Of a stretch of 64,000 nt of DNA, positions 20,960 to 32,958 are shown piece by piece. The notes under the pieces are model-generated. The model was not told the origin of the DNA. It made no database searches and saw nothing but the letters and a program-made list of their open reading frames with translations. The stretch spans positions 1 through 64,000 of the forward strand of contig WHVA01000266.1 of assembly GCA_015179125.1 (NCBI GenBank), in the 5' to 3' direction. Origin of the DNA: Gautieria morchelliformis. Taxonomy: Eukaryota > Basidiomycota > Agaricomycetes > Gomphales > Gomphaceae. Made by a program: the position numbers and the translations under genes. The stretch's first letter is position 1. Each line of letters begins with the position of its first letter.

Positions 20960-22858
20960 ATGTCGTCGGGCAGTGTGGAAGACCTCATCGTCCTTGGAGG
21001 GCAGTTGTAAGTTTGCCAATTGATGAATCGTCCTTATCATAACATCCTTGTCTTGAACTGTAGACAGGCTACTAGAGCAAGTATCCTCACAAGGACCAGT
21101 TATCTTACTCCTCTGACTGTCGGATCAGTATTACCTTGTGTCAGGCCTCGCCCTTGCGTTCTATGAGTATCTCCTCACACTTGGAGATGAAGTATGTCTG
21201 TATTTTCAAGACCAGCGACAAGCTCACGACAACTTTTAGGTTCGGTACATTTGGTCCAACAGAATATCTTTAGGTAAACCACTTAATTCAACCTCGGGAG
21301 ACAAACATGGCTCTAAAACATGCCGCAGCTGGTTTTCTGTTTTTCCTGGTGAGGTCTTTAATTCTTTGGACGTTCTCAATAGTGATGTACAACAGACCAG
21401 ATATTATGTTTTAATCTGCATGTCAGTGATAACGTCTGGTACGTTATTTGGGTATTGATATATCGTCATGGATCTTACCTAGTAGTTTAGCCCTCACAAC
21501 AAAGTGGGGTGAAGACGTATGTCGCCTTCCCACTGGCAGTTTGTGTTTCTGATTATGTTTTAGGCGTGAGCTATCTAGGCTGCCGACTTCCATTGCTCAC
21601 TATTAATACTCTATCTCAAGTTGCAAATCAGTAGGCCCTTTACAGCTTGCGTATTTGACCGTGATTATTATCCCATCCAATATTCTACTCCTTCTACGGT
21701 TAGTTGTCAACTTTAATTCATGCCTCATACACCATTATTGACGATTTCAACAACAGCGTATATGCATTGTACAATCGTAACAAATGGATCTTGGGTTACT
21801 TGGGTGCAGTCATTGTCATCCAATTTGCTGCCTGCATTTTCGTTTCCACTTTTCCGGGTCACGGACGTAAGTTTCGAGTGACATTTGTAAAGGCATCATG
21901 TCTAACCCGATTGGCAGCACTCCCTATGCCGCCAATTGACCTCCCCGTCTTTCAAGGTGCGAAGCGTTGACGCCTACGTGTTCCATCACTGCAACTCATG
22001 TTTATTTTATTCCTCACTTCTGCAAGGCTGCCTGTATCTTCCTTCGACCAGCCTGTGTGTTCCCATAGCGTATATTAACAATATTTGGTCTTACACAACA
22101 ATTTCACAGTAAAAGTGGAGGAGTCACTCCCGTCATGCTGGAACTAGTATATGATGTCTCCATAGTTGGCCTAATCATGGCCAAGAATTGGAAGGACAGG
22201 TCTTTCAATGGATTGATGGATCGGGGTGGGATTTTACGGATCATTGTTAAGGACGGTATCATCTACTTCCTGTAAGTCATGCGCCATATCTTCAATAACG
22301 TTCTGCGAACAGCATTTTAGTATTATATTTTCTACCAAGGTCGCCTGGTTATGTCTGGCCCTTTTCGCGCCGGTGAGTGTTAACTTAAGGAGTCTAGAGT
22401 TGTGAACACTGAAGATATATCAGTTGGCACTCAAGTTTGTAAATGCCTAGTAAGTTCCTCTAGTCACTGGTCCAATTATGTTATTTAATTCTCACTTCTC
22501 ATTCAATTACAGCCCATCAGACGTGTAGGCTCCTCAATATCCGGCTTCGGCTCTTACTGACTGATGGTTCTGCTAACAGCCTGGTTTCAATTATGATCAA
22601 TCGCTTGACGATCAACCTGCATCGCTCCGTGAAGGGTGACCAACGAATTTCCCTCACCCCTAGCGCGGTAGAGCTCACCGCTGTCCGATTTGTTCCCGCC
22701 TGGATGATCAACACCCAGGATTATAGCAGCAGCAGCAGCAGCAACATTGATAAGGCGGTGATAGGTGATCTGGGAGACCTGGCTCTTTCCCATGAATCCA
22801 AAGGAATCGAGCTACAGAAATTTCATCCTCGAGACGATGAGTTCAATTCGCAGCTTTG
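20960..22858 (+). CDS. DUF6533-type multi-pass membrane protein, multi-exon
   Basis: The start is MSSGSVEDLIVLGGQL at ATG 20960. A later exon (ending 21192) reads LALAFYEYLLTLGDE and joins VRYIWSNRIS across a short intron, the DUF6533 hallmark of a helix followed by a D/E-E-x-x-x-I-W motif. Further hydrophobic exons are AYLTVIIIPSNILLLLR joined to VYALYNRNKWILGYLGAV (intron about 21699-21757), LPMPPIDLPV, MLELVYDVSIVGLIMAKNW with KDGIIYFL (about 22134-22272), and a cytosolic tail with a six-serine run encoded by AGC repeats (about 22724), ending at TGA 22858. These proteins are integral membrane proteins of unknown function, common in Agaricomycetes. Most splice sites fit; one early junction I could not settle. 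It is the only host gene here that may be intact. Confidence 0.6.
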
Positions 22859-24709
22859 ATTCCTTAGTTATCTTCTTTAGACACGAATGATTGTTTGTCA
22901 GACGAGCTTGTGTCTAGACATGTGGAAGGATTGGAGATTTCTATTACAGCAATGCCCACCATTTGGAAGGAGCATACGGCGAAACTTATGTATCGTATTT
23001 ATACATCTTGTAACGCATTTATACATCTGGTCGTCACATCTTCAAGACAGGATGACAAACGACATAATTAACTGTGGATGGGAACGAACTTCAAATTGAA
23101 TTCTGAACCAAGATGAGGGAGCGCTATGAGCTGACCATTGATGGTGACCCAACTACATCATTCTTCATGAGAAACTTTAGAAGACAGATTGGCCAAATGT
23201 AGCCAGGGTCTGATTGTCAACCGTTACAAAATATTCAAAGATATACAATGGGATTTAGGAGACATGCCACGTGGCCTCCATTGGGTTGAACCTAGCTGAC
23301 TTCGGTTGTCTTGAGTACGTGTCATGGTGGTTTACAGGCGGACTCCGATACGTCCAGCAGCGCGCTGAGTAAGTATGCGCCGAAAATGTATCTGGAGTAG
23401 TTGAGCGTTTGCGCATTGATCCGGACGGGCGGTGTCGATAACTTCCTTCCTCGTACGTTTGACGCTTTCGAAGTGTCAATCTGACACTTACAGCGATGCT
23501 GGCTCGAGCTACTAGGCTGCGAGTTGGCGGAGGTGGCCGGATTGCGAATGCTGGAGTGTACTGAGCGTATACGAATACGAGTGACCATGTGCTTCGTTCC
23601 ATCAGCGCGACCTTAGCAACGCAATCGCTAACAACGTGCACAATGAATCGTTTCTGTCAGGAGACAAGGACGGCTTCTGAATTACTCTTACGGGGTCACT
23701 GTTTGCAGGGATGGCGGGAAACTTATAAGGGTATATTGACGTTGCCGTGTGAAATAAATACGTGTATATGCGTGAGATGTACTGAAACAAAGAAATGCCC
23801 CAGTCGAGGAGCCACAATGGCATGTATCCTTACAATATGATGACCAAGTCTCGAAGGGCTTCGAACAAAAGAAAATAGACCTTAGCGCTGAATCTGGCCG
23901 GGAAATCAAAGTTATATGTAGGAGTTACAAGTGACATCGAACTGAGAAAGGCGACGCCGCTAAACAGGCTGGGTGCTGAGACACGCATGGCTGTTCATGA
24001 CGCATGACGTGGACGCTGACGCGTCTCGCCGCACTCGCCGCAAGCGACGGGGCTCTGGCTGCAGGCGCGGCGCACCGCGACTCATAGTACCGGAACAAGG
24101 AACAGCGAATGGAGAGCAGCGCGCCAGGTCACGTGAGTTTCACGCACCCTGGGGGGTAGAGTGTCGTGGGCCGTGGCCGGGGGCAGCATTCGTTGTCATA
24201 GGAAACCATCACAAACACGGATCCTTGGGCACAATACGGAGGTACTCCCTTCGGAACCTAAGCTGGGAATCTATCTATTGCTTACCGGGTACTCTCTACC
24301 GAACCTAGTAGTACTGAACCTAGTACCCGTATGCAAGCACTCGGCCAACGCCGCTAAACATCACAAAGGAAGGAATCACGCAATCCTTTGTTATTTCACC
24401 GCCCCTTGTACTTAAGCAACTACGCTCTGTAAAGACTTGTCTACAGCACCACAACACCATAGCCCGCTCTGCATCCAACCACTCTCCTACATCAGTGGGA
24501 CGACTTGGCCGTTGTACACATTCAAGAGGCGATGAGGAATTCGACAACCGATTCAACTTATGTTTGATAAGGAAGATGTGCCAGACTGAGTGTAAAGATC
24601 TTGATACACTCCAAAGGAAGATGTATAACCAAATGTCACAAACAAAGCTAGCCACCTGGATTGAAAAATTGATGTGAGACATGAGCATTTTAGTGTGCAA
24701 AGCAGAAGA
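22859..24709. other. Unassigned region
   Basis: No recognisable domain on either strand. A 128-residue minus-strand frame (23255-23641) and a short basic frame near 24000 lack any motif I know. A CGCCGCTAAACA phrase occurs twice (about 23955 and 24346). Confidence 0.4.
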
Positions 24710-25518
24710 GCAATTACCTGGGGAATATACATGCAAATGTAAACTACTTATATTGAATGCTCGTATGGTCACAGTGAATAGGAAAGAAGCCGTCATGAGT
24801 CAGGGTTGGATAGGGGTGTGCAGTCATGACACTAAATAGATGGAATAAACATACAATAGAATGGAAGAGGAGTGCAAACATGAAACGACAAAGAGGAAAG
24901 GGGGTGAAGGCACCTATGTACGAAAATATGCCTTGGGACATATACACCACCCTGCATGGACTCTTCGTCTGCTGGGTTGATCCCACACAACCTACAGGTA
25001 GGACTTCCCGCGAATGCATCCCAGCCATATGAACACCTAAAGGGGTTGGATCGAGAAGGTGATGGGGCCAGTGATGAATCATCACGCTGGGTAAATGGTG
25101 TCGATCGTGTTTGATGGCGTGCCTGCTGGCAAATTATGCGAGCAGCGAATAGTTGTTCGGAGAATGGGGCGAACAGTAAATGGAGCAGACGTAGAGGGAG
25201 AGTGGTCGAAGGGTGGAGCGAACTCAGGCAAAGATGTGGGGGGAATGATGAGAGGGTAAGTAGAGATAGTGGGGTAAGGGAAATAGACAGGTCATGACAC
25301 AAAGGAGCATCCGACAGGGTTTGAGCCAGGAAGGTAAAAGGACCCGTGATGGACCATTGATCCAGGGAGAAGGCATTGATCGAGTACAGGTAGCGCTGCT
25401 ATGTGCGAATGATATGAAAGCGAATAAACATTCGGTGAATTTGGCGAGGAGCGAACAGGGAGGACAAAGAAGTGGGGTGTCGAGGTTACTGGGTATAGAA
25501 AATGAACGGGTCATGACA
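24710..25518 (+). repeat. LTR family B, 3' part
   Basis: Joins the LTR B consensus at GGGGAATATACATGC and continues to a TCATGACA end. The last part is present twice (about 25025-25300 and 25300-25518), each unit ending in GTCATGACAC. Confidence 0.8.
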
Positions 25519-26046
25519 CTCCAGGGAGGACGGTGCTTGCGCTAGTGGAGATGTATGAATTCTCCCTGGGGGACAGCTATCCCGGACCTGCACTTGCCGA
25601 GCGGACAAGAGTACTGCTAGAAGGACAAGCCACAGGCGTTGGGAGTGGCGGTCCAGAAGTGAGTGCTGTGATCGACAAGGGACATAACACCAAGAAAGCA
25701 ATGCTGTTTCTCCATGAAAACATAATGACCCTTCTAGAGAGGTGACAAATTCACAATGCCATACATGAACTGCATTGAAGGGGCATGCATACTGACTGAC
25801 CTCTAATAACCCAACTCACAGTGACAGAAGTGGTAGTATGAAAGGAAATGGACTTGGGAGCTTCATATTATAGGCCGCAGCCACACCACGTACCTGGGCC
25901 TGCCTCCGACGGATACTACTTTCAACAATGCATCAATTCGTCTCACTACCACATCACTAAAAGGGCGCTGATATGGCATCACAATGTCACCTATGGCACA
26001 TGTGTCCATCCTGGCCTGTCATGTCGCCAGACGGGCATCTCCAGCA

Positions 26047-26203
26047 TCTGGTACCATGAGCTGGCCATCATGGAGCAGGGATGGCTGCCGCATAGCCATG
26101 GCAGTGCAGGCTGGCGTCCGATGTCGTGGCCATGATAATACATTGGCATCCCAGGTACCATCGTCATTGCTGGCTGGCCATCCACAGAGCAGGATGACTG
26201 CCG
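26047..26203 (+). repeat. Imperfect tandem pair
   Basis: GGTACCAT, GCTGGCCATC, GAGCAGG and CTGCCGCAT recur in order about 110 bp apart. Confidence 0.5.
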
Positions 26204-27793
26204 CATTGCAGCCCGGCACAATGGCATGTTTCTCCTATCCCTAATCTTATAGCCATCATCACTAAGCTTTCATTGTCTTCCCACTTGGCTTCATCCTCTT
26301 CTGCCACTGAGATTCAACTGCAGGTATTATTTATGCGTGTGCTGCTTATATTTCCAATGTCATTTCAAACTCCGATGTTTGAAACACTCGAAGGCATGCA
26401 CATGACCCTCCAAAGTATGTACAGAACCAAACAAACAACACTCGCCACCACAACCTCCTTCGTTAAGATCCAACTATCTGATTCCTGTGCTGCTAATGTA
26501 TTGTTTAGTTCTCCTTTTCCTTTTTTGACCTTACTCAGAGATACATCGCGTTTCGCAGCTCTTTGTTTGAGCTTGTCAGAACTTGACAAGTTTCAGACTT
26601 AGAATAGCGCAGATTGACAACTTGCTCTTGTGGAAGCCTGGCTGTCGTCACTCATGGCAGCTAAGGTTCCACTTGATTGCAATTATGCTGGATGGTGGTG
26701 ACCCAACTCGGGGTCGTGGATCTTTCGCTGGTCATGCTCACATGCATTTGGGATAATCAGTTGTTACCCTGATGAGCTGTCGTGCTAGGCTGTGATTAAT
26801 AATTTCTTTTTAAGTCCTTTTGGTGGTCACAGTTGTTAGCTACCATGTATATTTCGACATGACCCTCTCTCTGCTTGTGCGCCTCTCTGTCCTCTGTCTC
26901 GATTCCTTTTTGCCCTGAATGTTTTTCTTTGGATATCTCGAAGAATAGGACTGGCTGCGCAGTGATATTTCTCCAAGCATATTCTGGAGGATGAGCTCGA
27001 GTTGGAGTGTTGGTTGGGCATCGAGGATGTGCAGAAGCGCGGCCCTGTGGGAGGGGGCAATGGCAAGGGTGGTGAGGGAGTGAGGGGGGTCCCTGGAAGG
27101 GTGTGCTGGAGGGGTGTCAGCATGTTGAGGATAGGGGCTATAAGGACTCCTACATTGAGAAGTACAATGTGGAGTGTATAATTGTGGAATTTATATAATG
27201 AATTATATGAACGCATATTTAGAACATAGCGTATGTGACATGTACCTTATCATATGCAACCAGTCTGGTAGGAAGGAGCCGGAATGGGTGCAAGTGACTG
27301 CAGCCAGCTTTGCATGGTGTGGGCATTTCACAGAGATGATGGTTCCATGATGGCAGCACTTGCGTGACAATGACATTCCACCTCTGGTTGGTACCTGATG
27401 ATTGGCGTGCATTGCACCTCTTTTAGCCGTGTTACCAATGGCCATTACCTGTTAGTGGCATGGTCAGTGAAGGTCATACCTCCGTGGTTTTAGTGATGCG
27501 GCTGGGATGCTGTTGATCCCTTCACCTGATTCTCAAGTCGAGTCATAACCATAGATGATCTTGATGTGAGCCTTGGACGAGCGTATAAAGACTGTCTATG
27601 GTTGTGCTAGTAAGGCTGTAGCATACGCCAATACCTCCAGGCCCATCTTTGAGGCGAGCGTTTGACACTGTCTGGATGTGGCAGATCAGTGCTGAGTGTG
27701 GTAGATCAGTACCGGATTATCATGTACCTAAAGTGCCAGGCTGAAAAACGTGATTTTGAACTTTTCGAGGGCACCCCAGCCACAGGGAGCCAT

Positions 27794-27828
27794 CGTCCAT
27801 GGACATGTCATTGACGTGTCCATGGACG
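27794..27828. repeat. 12-bp perfect hairpin
   Basis: CGTCCATGGACA and TGTCCATGGACG are exact inverted copies separated by 11 bases. Confidence 0.6.
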
Positions 27829-28214
27829 CTTAACCCTAAGAGACCATAAGGGTCCATAGGAACCATTTCCAACCACCACGCCGCAGAAACTGCTCCTCCA
27901 TCTATCCCCCTCGCTGTTCAAGGAGGTCATGAACATGCCATGTCTATGTCCACACTCGACACAAAACGCCATATCAAAACTAATGTAAGTGCCTTGTTGC
28001 TCCATGCTGCCGCCTTCACTGAACACTTACGTTTCCCCCTTTTCCGCTCGTGGACACATGCAGCCGCTTACAACCTGTTTGAGAAACGATCCAATTATTC
28101 CGACCGATGTGACTTTCATATATAGAGAGACATGTACGTAGCCTTTTCCTTTGGCTGCTGGTGTGTAGATGACAGCTTGCTTTCAGACTGGGATTTGGCT
28201 GGAATTTAGCCTTT

Positions 28215-28440
28215 ATCCGCTATGTGTAAGGGCAACCCTGGCTGGTTGTGGAGATCACACTACCACACAACTGACAAGGGGAAATCCAAAGTATGTATAA
28301 AAGAACAGAGTATACAAGAGAGGGGATTCGCACCTGACAAGGGGAAATCCAAAGAGAAAAGTCTAAGGACCCCCAATGTCAGCAAGCCCGTATTATACTA
28401 CGCTGCGCAGCCAGGGACAACACTTGGCACCCGCCATCAA
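28215..28440 (-). repeat. Gypsy C-like LTR fragment
   Basis: The order AAGGGCAACC, GGGGAAATCCAAAG (twice) and a following AGAAAAGTCTA resembles the Gypsy C LTR at 50949-51100 (AAGGGCAACC, GGGGGATCCAAAG twice, GAGAAAACTCTA). Diverged fragment with no second end visible. Confidence 0.55.
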
Positions 28441-28499
28441 CCCTGCACCTCCCTGACCCTTGATTGACCCTTGATGCCACCTATTACGTGAGTCGCTTG

Positions 28500-28690
28500 A
28501 TTTCTGACACTGTTCCAAGAGTGGAAGTCGGAAATTGGAGTGGAACTGGCAAGGTGAACAGAACTGGTGGAAGTTCTCCCAGAAGCGGAATCATTTCCGA
28601 AAGCGGAGGCGGAGATGGAATTGGAACCGGAAGCGGAGTCGGAAATGGAGTTGGAACTGGGTGTGGTGTCGGAACTGGAAATGGAAAACA
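28500..28690 (+). repeat. GGAA-rich low-complexity stretch
   Basis: A run of short purine units such as GGAAATGGAGTTGGAACTGG. It is rich in CGGAA, the reverse complement of the TTCCG motif that fills Gypsy A, so it may be a family A scrap in reverse orientation. It lies where the P450 5' part should be. Confidence 0.45.
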
Positions 28691-29281
28691 GGGTGTCCCT
28701 TGACACTATGGGCAAGCGTGGCATCGACATCGCACGGTGCTTAACATAGTTGAAATTTTTCTCGCTTACTAGTCAGCATTGAAATATGTTCCTGAACAGG
28801 TGCCAGGTGCAGGATTTCACCCCTTCGGCAGGAGGGATGCTCGAGCGGATGATGGAGGAAGAGATCTATGAGCAGCTCACGTACGCTTTAAGAGATTCCA
28901 TATGGTAGCCCACTGATCATGCCCCCTAGGTCCTTGTTCATCGCAGGATGTAAGCAGTACCAGTTCCTACCATTGTGTCATTATAACCGTCAAAGGCTTA
29001 GACGAGATGTCATGCAACACCCTAAGCTTTGCATTTTATGAACTTGCCCGCGCCCCTTCTCTCCAAGAGCAAGTGTATGCAGAAGTCTCGGATGTTCTAG
29101 GGAGTGCCAAGGCTCGGCGTTGGAATCGTTTGAATAATCTGTGTCTGACCCCATACCCCAGCAAGCGGTCGTCAAGGAAGTATTCAGACTTCATTCTGTT
29201 GTCACTCATGGTACACTCCAGGCAGGGACAGATAATGTCATCCCATTCTCAAAGCCTGTCACCACAACTACGGGTGGAAGG

Positions 29282-29315
29282 CACTGTAGGAATAGTGGGC
29301 ACTTAAAATAAGTAC
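29282..29315 (+). repeat. Left TIR of the Pack-type transposon
   Basis: CACTGTAGGAATAGTGGGCACTT at the start; imperfect inverted partner at 32369-32402. Confidence 0.7.
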
Positions 29316-30624
29316 TTTTTGCACTAGTACTTATTTTCAGTAGCTTTTTTCACCCCAAAATCAGTGTCAGGGAAATAATTTTAGCTAACACCAAAATTAA
29401 GTACATTTGGGCACTTAAAATAAGCTACCCAAAAGCAGCAGTCCAAGTCACCGTAGCACGCCGACTGCTTCGAGTCTTGAGATGACAAATTCACTTACTA
29501 AGTTAGCACAAGCAAATCATTGTGAGCACAGCAAAGAACCATCACATCGTCTAGCGCTGCGGAAAACGGCTCTAGGGTTTGGGCCGCATGTGCGTGCAAT
29601 AATGAGATTTGGTAAGTCAATTCAATGTCCGACACTTTCCAAATTGCAACTCCTTCCTACCGCCATGACCCCCCAACAACGAACAACCGTTCACATCAAC
29701 GATAACTACTCTTGAACTCGACGAACACGTCCTCGGTTAGATGATGGAGTCTGCAACCAGGCAAATGCTAAGTAAGTCACCTTTTCATGTCCTCATTATT
29801 GCCGCTCAATAACCTCAATTGTGTATATCCATGAGCTGTTTTTGCACAGGCCTTCGATACCAGTAGCATATCTCAGTCTCTACCTCAACGTAAGTAACAC
29901 TTTCAACAATCTTTGCCACGCATATAATTGATTCTGACTTCGTGTCGGCCGCCTCTTCAAGACACGAGCATATTCGACGGGTACACATATAATGCCACGG
30001 GGTGTACTAGCACCAACTTTTGAGGGTGAGTTGCTTTGCTCCCTGTGTGTCTCACTCTCGCTCTCGTACTTTTTTCTTTCTTTCACGACGGCGCGTGTAT
30101 ACAGTGACTGCAGGCTCTACACTGGACATTTGTATTCAATGATTCTAGCGAGTCTGCGCCTGGCGCAGGCCTCCCTCGTTGACGGAGTGTCGCCCATGTA
30201 TGTGCCGTTATTCGCTATTTCACAGGGCATGTCGTTTCGTAACTTACACACCGCACTGCGCCAGGTTCGCCACTGCGCAGCGTGTGCTCATATTCGATGT
30301 AAGCAGCATGCATCAGCTTCCAGTGTGTCTAGGTTGACTTATTATTATTTTTACTGACACAGAGCCAAGTCTAAACACTACAAGACGCTTGAAAAAATCC
30401 CAGTGGTGCGTGTATATTCAAGTCTATTGACCCGAGGTATGGTGCATAGGCGATGCGGGAATGCAAGAATCAACAGGCGCAATGGATACTGAATACGGAC
30501 GGGTGAATGAACGAACGGGCGGACAGGACGCGGGCAGTGCGTGGGGACCGGGTGAATGAGTGAATGAACGAGGCGAGCGAGACGGGAAAGGTGGTGGGTG
30601 GTATAGGGTGGCGGAGGCGCACGC

Positions 30625-31388
30625 CTAAACACTCGCAAACGCATCCGACCCGACCTTCCCGTCAAACGCCACGATATCGTCGGGCCCCCTGTCACAAAGC
30701 AAAACGTCAGCAAAAAGCCCAGGAGCGCGGCGGCGAAGGCAAGACGTACAGGAGCTCAAAGAACCCGCGCGGGTCCATGCCCTGCGCGCTCGGGAAGTCG
30801 GTGCCGGTCTTCTTGAGCGAGTGCATCGCGGCGCGGATGCCATGCACGGCTGCGACGGCGGACACGAGGGAGAAGACTGCCAAGCGAGATCGATTAGGCG
30901 TGCGCCATAATAAAGCACGATGCGCGGCGCGGCTCACTGATAATCTTCGCGCCCATCTCCTCCGCCTCCTTGATCGTAAACGACGGCGTCAGCCCGCCCG
31001 AGATGACATTCACCAGCACCGGCACGGGCTTCACGGCCTCCACGACGCGCCCCACCTCCTCCCTGGTGCGCACGCCCTCGATGAAACAGGCATCCGCGCC
31101 CTCGTGGCACGCGCCTTTCAGCCTTTCAATCGCGCGCTCCAACCCTTCCACCTGCATCGCGTCCGTCCGCGCAATGATCACCATATCTCGGCCCAGGGCC
31201 CCCGCGGGGCTGCCCACCACGTACTCCTCGCCGGGCTGGGTGTACGCGGTGCGGATGGCCTCACGCGCGGCGACGGCGGCGCGTATCCGGAGGAAGAACT
31301 CCGACTGGGGCACGACGACCTTGCCCGTGAGGTGGCCGCAGCGCTTCGTCTGGACTTGGTCTTCGATGTGGAGGTCGTATATCGCCCA
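30625..31388 (-). pseudogene. Captured isocitrate lyase/PEP-mutase family gene fragment
   Basis: Three exons on the minus strand with clean splice sites: about 31388-30938, 30876-30750 and 30688-30625 (TAG). The first begins LHIEDQVQTKRCGHLTGK, with the KRCGH signature of the isocitrate lyase superfamily, then VIIARTDAMQVEGLERAIER and GADACFIEGVRTREE. The second holds SLVSAVAAVHGIRAAMHSL and the third ends GPDDIVAFDGKVGSDAFASV. These enzymes cleave or form C-C or P-C bonds next to a carboxylate; the exact substrate is not readable. The N-terminal third is absent at the left edge of homology, and the fragment lies wholly inside the transposon. The antisense 285-residue frame is a shadow. Confidence 0.8.
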
Positions 31389-32368
31389 TCGCCCATGCAC
31401 CACCACAATCATGCACCATAACCATGACCAGTACCAGTACCCATAACCAATAGCGACCGATTGGTATCTATGCCATCCTATGCACATTACCGCGCACCCG
31501 CACCCCACCCTCCTTTCTTGGCCCCTCTCCCCACCGCGCCTTGTACACCCCCTCGCCTGTGTCGCCGCATGCGTAGGCGTCCTCGCTCCAGCCAGCGGTC
31601 CAGCGGTTCAGCTCTACATATCTAACAACTTCCTTCCAACCGGCCAAGGGCAGGGGAAAGATTAGATCATGGCCATTTGTCGTATGGCCGCTCCCGACTC
31701 GAGTGCAGACCGCTAAGATAACGATGGTTGCCAAGGTTTTTTTTTTTTCATCATACACTCGTATACCCATGCTCAAGTGGACTTGATCAGGGTGCCCTGA
31801 ATAAAACATCATCCTCTACTGCCACTGGAAGCTCCGGAGCGAGAAAAACAAAACGCCAGGTGTGTCTTAACTATCTCTGCCTTCTCTCTCTCGATTTCCC
31901 ATATTCCACTTCGCAGCCGATCCTGTCTGCTAAGGCTCGCGGTGATCACCCCTGATCCGTAGCCGCCTTATTACAGTTATTGCTGCATAAAGTATTCTTT
32001 TTATTGTCCTATCGCTGAAATTGCCTCCGCCGTTATTCATTTTTTCACAGTGCTCGATCCTCTCCCACTCGTCATTTTTGTGTTTTCCTGCATCGTATCG
32101 CGTACTCATCTGGTCTGCGCCATTTTCCGACCCAGTTACTTTTTCATGTATTTCAGAACTACATTCAGTAGTATAATGCACTGATTTATCAGTATTTTAT
32201 AACTGCAATTTTAAGTACAAAAAAGGCTGAAAATCAGTGTAGATTGTTTCTGAAATAGACATTCTCTCTACTAGATTTCGGGGTCATGCCAATTGACCGG
32301 TGCACTTAAATTCAGCTACACGAGCACTTAAATTTGGTACCTTCCGCACTGATTTATCGGTACATAAT

Positions 32369-32402
32369 GTACTTAAGTTAAGTACCCTTTCTTCCTGCAG
32401 TG
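32369..32402 (-). repeat. Right TIR of the Pack-type transposon
   Basis: Ends TTCCTGCAGTG, the inverted partner of 29282 onward, followed by AAGG. Confidence 0.7.
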
Positions 32403-32958
32403 AAGGATTCATCGAAAGGGACAGCAGGTGGTGCGTGAACGCGCTTCTGAGCATTTCACTGACTAACTTGGTGTTAGCGCCTTTCGTTCGATGGCGTCAA
32501 TACTTCACGGGATATCTGTGGCCCTGATGCCGCGGAGTTTAAGCCAGAACACTGGCGGGAGGATCGTCTGGGCGAAGTCTCCCCTGACAAAAAGTGTGCG
32601 GGGCCGTATGGCAATCTGTGGGTCTAAAGAGCCGTCCTATGCAATGCCACAATAGGGCTAACTTTGGCGGTGGACCTAAGACATGTATTGCGTGCGTAGT
32701 CATCTATTCATACTGATGGGCCATATGCAAGCAGCTGATCTTCATACAGGTGGGGATTAGCGTGAGTGAGTGCACTACCTTCTTATTATTTTAATTGACC
32801 TATAATCAAGGGTCATCGAATTACAGCCATTTATCGCCGTCCTTGTGAACAGATTCCACCTGGAAATTGGAGTTCCGGACTACAAACTTTGGAACTTGAA
32901 GGCCGGATGCAACATCATTGTGGTAACTATATCTGGGCCCAGGCAGGCACTGGGCTGA

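Larger units (their letters stand above)
25519..28214. other. Unassigned region
   Basis: No gene recognised. A plus-strand frame at 26273-26602 overlaps a minus-strand frame with one hydrophobic segment at 26365-26589; neither matches a family I know. Contains the tandem repeat at 26047-26203 and the hairpin at 27794-27828. Confidence 0.4.
29282..32402. mobile_element. Pack-type non-autonomous DNA transposon, 3121 bp
   Basis: Ends CACTGTAGGAA and, reversed, CACTGCAGGAA, with partial inverted similarity continuing through GTACTTAA-type motifs to about 34 bp. AAGG is duplicated on both sides (29278-29281 and 32403-32406), and the flanking P450 reading frame is continuous across the site. Subterminal regions are AT-rich with repeated GCACTTAAA and AAGTAC motifs. 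The interior is GC-rich host-like DNA, including isocitrate lyase-family exons, and no transposase is visible. I infer a gene-capturing element mobilised in trans. CACTG ends suggest a CACTA-like family, though those usually make 2-3-bp duplications. Confidence 0.8.
28770..32958 (+). pseudogene. Cytochrome P450, 5'-truncated and split by a DNA transposon
   Basis: Blocks in order: ALKYVPEQVPGAGFHPFGR (28776), an I-helix region joined over an intron to LDEMSCNTLSFAFYELARAP (29000), the K-helix with ExxR in KEVFRLHSVVTHGTLQ (about 29175), FSKPVTTTTGGR up to 29281, then after the transposon IHRKGQQV, GVNTSRDICGPDAAEFKPE with a PEHW version of the PERF motif, and the heme loop FGGGPKTCIA joined to WGLA and VIELQPF, ending at TGA 32958. 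The cysteine of the heme loop is present; the usual glycine after C-I is alanine. Introns are 38-58 bases and one exon is 12 bases (32750-32761). Such P450s are microsomal monooxygenases. The N-terminal half is missing, so it is dead. Confidence 0.85.

Noticed and set aside
30564-31421. 285-residue plus-strand open frame
   Set aside because: It is the antisense shadow of the isocitrate lyase-family exons, which have conserved motifs and splice sites on the minus strand.
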